Part shown: positions 56,242-64,000 of the stretch, in pieces | Layout of the letters: every line of letters starts with the position of its first letter | Position numbering within the stretch: the stretch's first letter is position 1 | DNA from: Nocardioides sp. TF02-7 | GTDB taxonomy: Bacteria > Actinomycetota > Actinomycetes > Propionibacteriales > Nocardioidaceae | DNA length: 64,000 bases | Assembly (NCBI RefSeq): GCF_022437945.1 | Contig: NZ_CP092535.1 | Location: 2,666,001-2,730,000 of the forward strand | Direction of reading: 5' to 3' | Notes under the pieces: generated by a model | Told to the model about the DNA's origin: nothing | Databases searched by the model: none | Seen by the model: only the letters and a program-made list of their open reading frames with translations | Made by a program: the position numbers and the translations under genes

Positions 56242-57202
56242 TCACAGCCGGACGAGGTCGGGCAGCTCCCCGGTGGTGCGCACCGCGCGGCCCAGGCCGA
56301 CCGCGAGGGAGGCGGCGGTCCCGCCGAACGCGTCGAGGGCGAGCGCCCGGCGCTGCAGCCGGTGGTGGTGGTGCTCCCAGGTGAACCCGATCCCACCGGT
56401 GACTTGGAGCGTGTGCTGCGCGATGCGCCGGCCGACCCGCCCGGCCAGGACCTTGGCCGCGGTGGCGGTCCGCTCCCACTCGTCGCTGCCGACCGCGCCG
56501 TCGCGGCCCGCGACGACGGCCGCGTCGACGAGCGCGCGCAGCTGGTGCCGCTCGGTCGCGGCCCACGCGAGCAGGTCCTGGACGGGAGCGAACTCCGCAA
56601 GGGTTCGGCCGAACTGCCGTCGCTGCTGGACGTAGGCGGCGGCGTCGTCGACCAGGCGGGTGCAGGCGCCGAGAGTCTCGACGGCGGCACCGAGCCGGAG
56701 CCGGCCGCGAACGGCGGGGGCGTCGGTCGGCCAGCACCGGTTCGGGCACGACCACGACGCCGTCGCGGACCGGCTCGAGGACCACGAGGTAGTCGTCGTC
56801 ATCGGCGGTTCGCTGCACCAGGCCGGGCTCGGTGACGACGACCAGGCCGTCGCCGGGCCGGTCGACCGCGACGGGGGTGCCGGGGGTCCACCCGGCGGTC
56901 ACCAGCTGCCCGTCGTCCTCCGTCCGTTCGGCGAGCACGAGGTCCGTGCGCTCCAGGTGCCCGGACCGCACGAGGTCGGTGAGCGCGAACCGGGCCAGCA
57001 CCGACGACGTCGCGGCGTGGTGGCCCTGCGCCTCGAGGAAGGCGTAGACCGCCTGGTCCTCCGCCCCGCCCGCGTCGGGAGCCGACAGCAGCTGGTCGAT
57101 GCCGAACTCCGCCGCGGCGCCCGCGCCGCCGAGGCGCGCGATGGTGCGGTCGGCCGCGGCGAGCAGCTCGACGTACGCCGGGTCGCGGCCGGGGTCAGCC
57201 AC
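56242..57202 (-). CDS. Short acyl-CoA dehydrogenase, partner subunit (frameshift near 56730)
   Basis: A reduced ACAD of about 319 residues. GTG 57202 overlaps the stop of the full ACAD at 57195. The N-terminal and middle parts are degenerate. After dropping one base near 56729-56733 the sequence reads VLADDAPAVRGRLRLGAAVETLG, then RRQFGRTLAEFAPVQDLLAWAATE and QVTGGIGFTWEHHHHRLQRR. GIGFTWEH also occurs, as GLGFTWEH, in the short ACAD at 53113. Confidence 0.82.
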
Positions 57203-58350
57203 GCCCGAGCCCCAGCACGTGCTTGGCGATCGTGATCAGCTGCATCTGCTGGGAACCTCCGTAGACGGTGACGATGCGGGAGAAGAGGTACTCGCGTTGG
57301 CGCAGCAGGTCCTCCTCGTCGACGGGCACGCCGACCCGCGGTCCGGTGGCGTCGTGCACGAGGTGCTGGAGCTCCTGCTCGGCGCGGGTCATCAGCAGCT
57401 TGTTGAACGCGGACTCCGGTCCGAGGTCCTGTCCGGCGGCGTCACGGTGCAGGAGGTCGGCCGCGGCCGCACGGACTCCGGCCCACTGCGCGACGAAGTC
57501 TCCGACGGCGCGGTCGTCGGCGACGGTGAGCGACTTGTGCTCCTCGAGCAACCTCCGGCGGAAGCCGCAGTGCCGCAGCCACGACAAGGTGCCGCGCTCG
57601 CGGGCCAGCAGATACATGGCGACCGCCCACCCCTCGCCCGGCTCGCCGACCAGCTGCGTGCGGGGGACGCGCACGTCGTCGAGGAAGACCTGGGCCAGCT
57701 CGTCGGTGCCGTTGGCCTGCCGGATCGGCCGCACCCGTACGCCGGGTGCGGTGAGGTCGATGGCCATCATCGTCAGGCCGCGGTGCCGCTCGTCCGCGGT
57801 GCCGGTGCGCACGAGGGCCAGGCACCACCGGGCCCACTTCGACCAGCTGGTCCAGATCTTGGAGCCGTTGACGACGAACGCGTCGCCGTCCTCGACGGCG
57901 CGGGTGCGCAGCGACGCCAGGTCCGAGCCGGCCTCCGGCTCCGAGAACCCCTGCGACCACACCTCCGCGCCGTCGAGGAACCGCGGCAGGCGTTGCTCGA
58001 GGAACGCCGGCTGGGCGTAGCGCACGAGGGTGGGGGCGATGATCTCGACGTGCTCGAAGACGGCCGGCCCGTGCCACCCGGCGCGGAACAGCTCCTCGTG
58101 CACGGCGGCCCGGTGCAGGCTGCTCCCTCCGCGGCCGCCGTACTCCTCGGGCCAGCCGTAGCGACCCCAGTCCGCCTCCCAGAGCAGGGCGCGGAGCCGG
58201 CGGGCCCCTGACCACCGTCTCGTCGAAGTCGGCCGAGGCGCCGAGCAGGGCACGAAGGTCGACCTCGTGGTCGCGGACCCAGCCGGCGAAGGCCGCCGTG
58301 AAGGACGACAGCCCGCCGTCACCGACGGTGCGCTCGTGCGCCTCGATCAC
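57195..58350 (-). CDS. Acyl-CoA dehydrogenase, full-length partner subunit (frameshift near 58206)
   Basis: About 384 residues. GTG 58350 gives VIEAHERTVGDGGLSSFTAAF, then DLRALLGASADFDETVV; after an extra base (plus-strand C run at 58204-58207) comes RARRLRALLWEADWGRYGWPEEYGG. Further: WSQGFSEPEAGSDLASL, SKIWTSWSKWARW, PIRQANGTDELAQVFLDDV and YGGSQQMQLITIAKHVLGLG. Site H is upstream. It forms the fourth full-plus-short ACAD set with the gene at 56242. Confidence 0.88.
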
Positions 58351-58384
58351 ACGCTTCCTCCGACCTGGTCGACCGTTCCTGTAC

Positions 58385-58400
58385 TTAACTTCGACGTCAG
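58385..58400. promoter_or_regulatory. Palindromic operator, site H
   Basis: TTAACTTCGACGTCAG, 13 of 16 to the consensus, in the 118-base gap between the ACAD pair and the divergent DUF35-thiolase-BVMO operon. GAGGAGG at 58456 serves the GTG at 58469. Confidence 0.55.
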
Positions 58401-58468
58401 TGTAGATTTTCGAGCGTGTTGAGGACAAGGGATCACGGCGGGCCAGTTCCGCGACGAGGAGGACGGCA

Positions 58469-58909
58469 GTGGTGAGAGCGGTACCGGTCGCGGAGGAGCT
58501 GTTCACCTGGCCGGCCGACCAGCCACGCCTGGTCGGCGGGCGGTGCGAGCGCTGCGGTGTGCTCACCTTCCCGGCGGGCGGCGGCTGTCCCGCCTGCGGC
58601 TCGGACACCGTGACCAGCACGCTGCTCGAGCCGGAGGGGACGCTGTGGAGCTGGACGAGCCAGGAGTTCCTCCCGAAGGAGCCCTACCTCGGCGCCACGG
58701 ACCCGGACTCGTTCGAGCCGTGGTACGTCGGCCTCGTCGAGCTCGGCGGTGAGATCCGCGTCGAGGGCCGGCTCACCGGTTGCGACGCGTCGACGCTGCG
58801 GATCGGCCAGCGGATGCGCACCGTGGTGGTGCCGTTCGCGAGGCGGGGTGACGAGGACGTGCTGACCTTCGCGTTCGCCCCGGTGGGAGAGGAGCAGGCG
58901 GATGGCTGA
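58469..58909 (+). CDS. Zn-ribbon OB-fold (DUF35) protein
   Basis: A 146-residue DUF35-type protein. The rubredoxin-like Zn site is GRCERCGVLTFPAGGGCPACGS (two CxxC pairs), followed by an OB-fold with EGTLWSWTSQEF and YVGLVELG. DUF35 proteins bind a thiolase or lipid-transfer aldolase and feed it acyl-CoA; in sterol side-chain degradation such a domain activates the aldolase Ltp2. The gene overlaps the thiolase gene by 8 bases, fitting a DUF35/Ltp complex. Confidence 0.87.
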   Translation: MVRAVPVAEELFTWPADQPRLVGGRCERCGVLTFPAGGGCPACGSDTVTSTLLEPEGTLWSWTSQEFLPKEPYLGATDPDSFEPWYVGLVELGGEIRVEGRLTGCDASTLRIGQRMRTVVVPFARRGDEDVLTFAFAPVGEEQADG

Positions 58910-60048
58910 CGTGGCGATCGTCGGAGTGGGGATCCACCCGTTCGGCCGGTTCCCCGGCAAGTCCGGGCTGGCGATGGGCGCCGACGCCGCGCGCGCGGCG
59001 CTCACCGACGCGGGCGTCGACTGGGGCGACGTCCAGTTCGCGGTCGGCGGCAGCTACGAGGTCGACCAGCCGGACGCGGTGGTCGGCTCGCTCGGCCTCA
59101 CCGGCATCCCGTTCACCAACGTCTACAACGGCTGTGCGACCGCGGGGAGCGCACTCTCCGTCGCCAGCCGGACGATCCGCTCGGGCGAGCACCAGCTCGG
59201 CCTCGTCGTCGGGATGGACAAGCACCAGTCCGGTGCGTTCAGCGCGAACCCGCCGGACTACTCCTGCCCGGAGTGGTTCGGGGAGGTCGGGCTGTTCCTG
59301 ACCACCAAGTTCTTCGGCATGAAGATCAACCGCTACATGCACGACCACGGGATCCCCGCCGAGACGCTCGGCCAGGTCGCCGCCAAGGCCTACCGCAACG
59401 GAGCGCTGAACCCGAACGCCCACCGCCGCAAGGGAGCTCACGACCGAGGAGGTCCTCGGGTCCCGGATGCTCAACCACCCGCTGACGCAGTACATGTTCT
59501 GCAGCCCCAACGAGGGGGCGGCGGCGCTCGTCGTGTGCGACGCGGCGGTGGCGCACCGCTACACCGACCGGCCGGTCTTCCTCCGCTCGACCGAGGTCCG
59601 CACCCGGCGCTACGGCGCCTACGAGGTGCACACCCCGTCGACCGGGGTCGAGCACGTGCCCGCGCCGACCGTGGACGCTGCTCGGGCCGCGTTCGAGAAG
59701 GCCGGCGTCGCGCCCTCGGAGGTCGAGATCGCCCAGCTCCAGGACACCGACGCGGGTGCGGAGGTCATCCACATGGCCGAGGTCGGGCTCTGTGCCGACG
59801 GGGAGCAGCCCGGGCTGATCGCCGACGGAGCGACCGGGATCGGCGGCCGGCTGCCCGTGAACACCGACGGTGGCCTGATCGCCAACGGCGAACCGGTCGG
59901 TGCCTCCGGCCTCCGGCAGGTCCACGAGCTGGTGCACCAGATGCGGGGCACAGCGGGCGAGCGGCAGGTCCCGGGCCGGCCCCGGGTGGGGGTCGCGCAG
60001 CTCTACGGCGCCCCCGGCGTCGCCGCGGTCAGCGTCCTCACGCGCTGA
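58902..60048 (+). CDS. Lipid-transfer/SCP-x-type thiolase or retro-aldolase (frameshift near 59433)
   Basis: About 381 residues of the SCP-x thiolase family. VAIVGVGIHPFGRFPGKS at the start, FTNVYNGCATAGSALSVASRTI with the cysteine in the nucleophile region, and after dropping one G near 59430-59432 ELTTEEVLGSRMLNHPLTQYMFCSPNEGAAALVV. The end is IANGEPVGASGLRQVHELVHQM. With the DUF35 partner it is likely an aldolase cleaving a tertiary 3-hydroxyacyl-CoA rather than a simple thiolase. Confidence 0.84.
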
Positions 60049-60061
60049 GGGGAGCTCGGTC

Positions 60062-61667
60062 GTGCTCGACGCGCCCCCCGAGGCCGCCCCCGGTCCCGAC
60101 GTGCTGGTCGTGGGAGCCGGGTTCGCCGGCGTCTACGCCGTCCACCGGTTCCGCGAGGCCGGCCTGTCGGTGCGCTGCGTCGAGGTCGCCGACGACGTGG
60201 GCGGGGTGTGGTGGTGGAACCGCTACCCCGGGGCCAGGTGCGACGTGGAGAGCCTCGACTACTCCTACTCCTTCTCCCCGGAGATCCAGGCGGAGTGGCG
60301 GTGGACGGAGCGCTACGCCACCCAGCCCGAGATCCTCGCCTACCTGCGGTTCGTCGCCGACCGGCTCGGCGTCCGCGAGCACACGACGTTCGGGGTGCGG
60401 GTCGTCGCCGCCCGCTACGACGCCGCCGACCCGGGCTGGACGGTGACCCTCGACGACGGGAGCGAGGTCCGGACGCGTCGCCTGGTGTGGGCCACCGGAC
60501 CGCTCACGGTGCCGCTGCGACCCGACGTGGAGGGGCTCGACCGGTTCGCCGGCCGGGTCCTGCACTCGGGCCGGTGGCCCCACGAGGAGGTCGACTTCTC
60601 CGGCCGTCGCGTGGCCTGCCTCGGCACCGGCTCCTCCGGCATCCAGATGGTGCCGCGGCTCGCCGAGGCGGCCGAGCACCTCCACGTCCTGCAGCGCACA
60701 CCGAACTTCAGCATCCCCGCGCACAACTTCGTCTACGACGAGCACCGCCTCGCCGAGGCGATGGCCGGCTACGACGAGCGGCGACGGGTCTCGTGGAGCA
60801 GCGCGGGCGGGACGCCCTCGACCGCCCGGGACCTGAGGACGTTCGACGTCGACGCGGAGGAGCGGCGCAAGGTCTTCGAGGAGGCATGGGCGGTCGGCGG
60901 CGGCCGGTTCACCCGGGCGTTCGCCGACCTGGTCACCGACGAGCGCGCGAACGCCGAGGCGGTGGCGTTCGTGCACGAGAAGATCCGGGAGGTCGTGCGC
61001 GACCCCGACGTCGCCGAGAAGCTGCTGCCCCGCGACCACGCCCTGGGTGCCCGGCGGATCTGCGTCGACACCGGCTACTACGAGACGTTCAACCGCGCGA
61101 ACGTCACCCTGGTCGACCTCCGCGCCGAGCCGCTCCGCCGGGTCACCGAGAGGGGCGTGGTCGTCGGCGACCGCGAGATCGAGGTCGACGACCTGGTGCT
61201 CGCGACCGGCTTCGACGGGCTCACCGGCGCCCTCTCGGCGATCGACGTCGTCGGCAGGGGACGGCCTCCGCCTCCGCCAGGCCTGGGCCGACGGTCCCGA
61301 CAACTTCCTGGGACTGGCCGTGCACGGCTTCCCCGACATGTTCGTGCTCAACGGGCCGGGCAGCCCGTCGGTGCTCGCCAACATGGTGCTGACCTCCGAG
61401 CAGCAGGTCGACTGGGTGACCGCGCTGCTGGCCCGCGCGGGCGACCGCGTCGTGGAGGCGACGGCCGAGGCGCAGGCCGGCTGGGTGGAGCAGGTCGACC
61501 GGATGTCGGAGCCGCTGCTCGCCAAGCGCACCGCCTCCTGGTACACCGGGGCCAACGTGCCCGGCAAGCCGCGCGGCTTCGCGATCTTCGCCGGCGGCTT
61601 CCACACCTACCGGCGGCTCTGCGCCGACGTCGCCGACCGTGACTACGACGGCTTCGTCCTGCGCTGA
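60062..61667 (+). CDS. Flavin-containing Baeyer-Villiger-type monooxygenase (frameshift near 61258)
   Basis: About 534 residues. FAD motif VVGAGFAG at about 16-23, the BVMO fingerprint FAGRVLHSGRWP at about 162-173, NADPH motif GTGSSGIQMVPRLA, and VWWWNRYPGARCDVES near the N-terminus, all as in cyclohexanone monooxygenase-like enzymes. The frame breaks in GGGG at 61257-61260; with GGG the text reads VVGRDGLRLRQAWADG and the C-terminus TASWYTGANVPGKPRG follows. GTG 60062 after GAGGGGAG. It would insert oxygen beside a ring ketone to form a lactone or ester. Confidence 0.9.
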
Positions 61668-61700
61668 CGACGAGCTGGAACGACCCGCGAGGAGGACCGG

Positions 61701-62868
61701 ATGGACAACGCCGACCTGGAGGCCGTGCTCACTTCCGTGCGCGACTTCGTGCGCAAGGAGGTCGTCCCGCTGGAGCGGGAGATCGACGAGAACGACGAGG
61801 TGCCCGAGCACGTCCGGCGGACCGCCCGCGACATGGGCCTGTTCGGGTTCGCGATCCCGGAGTCGTACGGCGGCCTCGGCCTGAGCGCGTCGGAGGAGGT
61901 GCGGCTGATGTTCGAGCTCGGCTACACCACGCCGGCGCTGCGCTCGATGTTCGGCACCAACAACGGGATCGCCGGGCACGTGCTGCTCGAGGGCGGCACG
62001 GAGGAGCAGAAGCAGCGTTGGCTGCCCCGGCTGGCCTCGGGCGAGGTGGTCGCGTCGTTCGCCCTCACCGAGCCCGACGCAGGGTCCAGTCCGGGTGACC
62101 TGCGGACGACGGCTCGCGCCGACGGCGAGGACTGGGTGATCTCGGGCAGCAAGCGCTACATCACCAACGCGCCGATCGCCGACGTGTTCATGGTCTTCGC
62201 CCGGACCGTCGCCGCCGACGGCACCCAGCCGGGGATCTCGGCGTTCCTGGTGCCCCCGGGACGCCGCGGGCCTCTCGGTCGGGCCGCGTGACCACAAGAT
62301 GGGCCAGTTCGGCGCCTGGACCGCCGACGTCAACCTCGACGCGATCCGCGTGCCCGCCGCCGCGCTGGTCGGCGGCGACGCCGGGGTGGGGCGCGGCCAC
62401 GCCACCGCGATGCGGTGCCTGGCCCACGGCCGGGTGCACATCGCCGCCCTGTGCGTGGGCCTCGCCCAGCGCCTGGTGGACGAGACGGTCGACTACGCGC
62501 GCACCCGCAAGCAGGGTGGTCGGCCGATCGGGGGGTTCCAGCTGGTGCAGGGGCTGATCGCCGACTCGGTGACCGACACCCTCGCCGCGCGCAGCCTCGT
62601 GCTGGAGGCGGCCCGCGCCTACGACGACGGCAGCGACCGGCGGGTCGCCCCGGCGGCGGCGAAGTACTTCGCCAGCGAGGCGGTCGGCCGGGTCGCCGAC
62701 CGGGCGGTCCAGGTGCACGGCGGTGCCGGCTACATGCGGGAGTCGGCGGTCGAGCGCTTCTACCGCGACGCCCGGCTGTTCCGGATCTACGAGGGCACCA
62801 GCCAGATCCAGCAGGTGATCATCGCCCGCGAGGTGCTCGGGCCGGCGGGGACCGGGAAGCAGGCCTAG
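61701..62868 (+). CDS. Acyl-CoA dehydrogenase (frameshift near 62258)
   Basis: About 388 residues. IPESYGGLGLSASEEVRL, LTEPDAGSSPGDLRT, SKRYITNAPIADVF, then after one extra C in the run at 62255-62259 RDAAGLSVGPRDHKMGQFGAWTADVNLD, QVHGGAGYMRESAVERFYRDARLFRIYEGTSQIQQ. ATG 61701 follows GAGGAGG. It is an ordinary homomeric-type ACAD. Its place after the BVMO closes the rightward operon controlled from site H. Confidence 0.87.
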
Positions 62869-62881
62869 GGCCCGGGAGGCG

Positions 62882-64000
62882 TCAGGACCGCAGCCGGGGC
62901 GCGAGCAGCCGGCGCACCCCGCCGCCGTCGAGGCGGCGCCGCTGCACCTTGCCGCTGGTCGTGCGGGGGAGCGGCGCGTCCCAGACCACGACCTCCTCGG
63001 GCAGCTTCCACTTCGCCAGCCCGGCGGCGAGCAGGTGGTCGACCACCGACTCGAACGCCAGCCCGTCGAGGTCGGCGCCGTGGAGGGCCAGCGCCAGCCG
63101 CTCTCCGGTGGCCGGGTCCGGCACGGCGTACCCCACCGCCTCGACGACCCCCGGGAGCGTCCGGGCGACGGCGTCGACCTCGGGCAGCGAGATCTTCAGG
63201 CCCTTGCGGACGACGACCTCCTTGAGCCTTCCGGTCACGGTGAGCCGGTCGCCGTCGAGCCGGCCCAGGTCGCCGGTGCGGAACCAGCCGTCGTCGGTGA
63301 ACGCCGCCCGGTTGTCCTCGTCGTGGAGGTAGCCGAGGAACAGGTGAGGGCCGCGTAGCAGCACCTCGCCGGTCGCGGGGTCGGTGGCGACCTCGGCCCC
63401 CGGCGCGACGGCGCCGTCGTCGGCCAGGCGCCGCTCGCCGGTGTCGTCGGGCATGGTGTAGGTCGACAGCGGGGCCTCCGACGAGCCGTAGACCCGGGTC
63501 GGGACGATGCCCCAGCGTCCGGTCGCGAGCTCGAGCAGGTCGCGCGGGATCATCGCGCCGCCGAGCGAGATCGACCGCAGCGGCAGGGCGGCGAGGTCCT
63601 GGCGGCGGGCCTCGGCGAACAGCTCCTCCGCGATCACCGGTGCGCCGCCGAGGGTGGTCGCCCCGTGCTCGACGAGCCGGCGCAGCGACGACGCCGCGGA
63701 GAACCGATCCTCCAGCACCAGGGCCGCACCACGGTCGAGGGTCAGGTGCACCTGCATCACGCCGGTGATGCTGGCGACCGGACTGCTCAGGAACGCGGCG
63801 TCGTCGGGCCCCAGCCCCAGGCCGTGGGCCATGTGGCGGGCGCCGGAGCGCAGCGTGTCGAGGCTGTGGACGACCGCCTTGGGCCGGCTGGTCGTCCCCG
63901 AGGTGAAGAAGACGGCCGCCGGCGCGGCCGGGTCGGGCTCGGCCCACGCCCGGTCGGGCTGGTGACCGTCGCCGAGGTGGTCGAGGTCGAGGACGGGCAC
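62882..64000 (-). CDS. AMP-forming acyl-CoA ligase, N-terminus outside the window
   Basis: The last 370 or so residues of an acyl-adenylate ligase; the frame is still open at base 64000, so the N-terminal part is missing. FFTSGTTSRPKAVVHS is the phosphate loop, YGSSEAPLSTYTMP the adenine-side motif, DGWFRTGDLGRLDGDRLTVTGRLKEVV the hinge region, GLKISLPEVD replaces the common GGENIYP, and RTTSGKVQRRRLD holds the catalytic Lys. It converges on the ACAD at 61701. Likely activates a second acid in this pathway. Confidence 0.88.
   Translation of the reverse strand: MPVLDLDHLGDGHQPDRAWAEPDPAAPAAVFFTSGTTSRPKAVVHSLDTLRSGARHMAHGLGLGPDDAAFLSSPVASITGVMQVHLTLDRGAALVLEDRFSAASSLRRLVEHGATTLGGAPVIAEELFAEARRQDLAALPLRSISLGGAMIPRDLLELATGRWGIVPTRVYGSSEAPLSTYTMPDDTGERRLADDGAVAPGAEVATDPATGEVLLRGPHLFLGYLHDEDNRAAFTDDGWFRTGDLGRLDGDRLTVTGRLKEVVVRKGLKISLPEVDAVARTLPGVVEAVGYAVPDPATGERLALALHGADLDGLAFESVVDHLLAAGLAKWKLPEEVVVWDAPLPRTTSGKVQRRRLDGGGVRRLLAPRLRS

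Overview
The window is about 64 kb of very GC-rich, densely packed DNA from an actinobacterium. The codon use, frequent GTG starts, ATGA/GTGA overlaps between genes, LLM-type (F420-style) oxidoreductases and large number of acyl-CoA dehydrogenases suggest a soil genus of the Nocardioides/Rhodococcus/Mycobacterium type. That placement is inferred from style, not from a marker gene. I saw no rRNA, tRNA, CRISPR array, insertion sequence or prophage gene. Nearly everything is catabolic: CoA ligases, acyl-CoA dehydrogenases (ACADs), hydratases, SDRs, thiolases, a P450, a Baeyer-Villiger-type monooxygenase and an old-yellow-enzyme-type flavoprotein. This is the equipment for beta-oxidation-like breakdown of a large hydrophobic, probably isoprenoid, terpenoid or steroid-like, compound.

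Layout. (1) 1-7.8 kb: a co-directional operon of two ACADs, an amidohydrolase, a split AtuA pair, an enoyl-CoA hydratase, a thiolase and an MFS transporter. (2) 7.8-14.8 kb: a second operon with a clear sigma70-like promoter: P450, CoA ligase, a second AtuA-type protein with a DUF4387 partner, LLM oxidoreductase, SDR and an AhpD-like protein. (3) 14.9-24.5 kb: SDR, TMADH-like flavoprotein, amidohydrolase, a MaoC/CitE-like/ACAD module, LLM, SMP-30 lactonase and thiolase. (4) 24.7-31.7 kb: an ABC importer of the Fe3+-binding-protein architecture linked to a SnoaL-like protein, a small alpha/beta-barrel protein, a flavoprotein dehydrogenase and a GntR/FCD regulator. (5) 31.8-33.7 kb: the housekeeping GTPase TypA/BipA. 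(6) 33.8-64 kb: a large divergently arranged degradation cluster with a FadD3-like ligase, several ACAD pairs (each one full-length and one shortened partner), split MaoC hydratase, thiolases, a DUF35/lipid-transfer thiolase pair, BVMO, sulfotransferase and a TetR regulator.

The most interesting signal is in region 6. Eight intergenic regions, and no promoter elsewhere in the window that I found, carry versions of one palindrome with consensus TTGACRTCGAYGTCAA. The sites sit at promoters of the divergent gene sets from 33.8 to 58.5 kb, and a TetR gene lies among them. This looks like a self-contained regulon whose operator I do not recognise from described steroid regulators.

About thirty genes or gene parts are interrupted by single-base frameshifts, almost all one extra base in a short G/C run. 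Conserved protein sequence resumes directly in the next frame, and corrected lengths fit each family. TypA, a housekeeping gene, carries two. I treat these as consensus sequencing errors and give full gene spans; affected entries say where the reading frame breaks.
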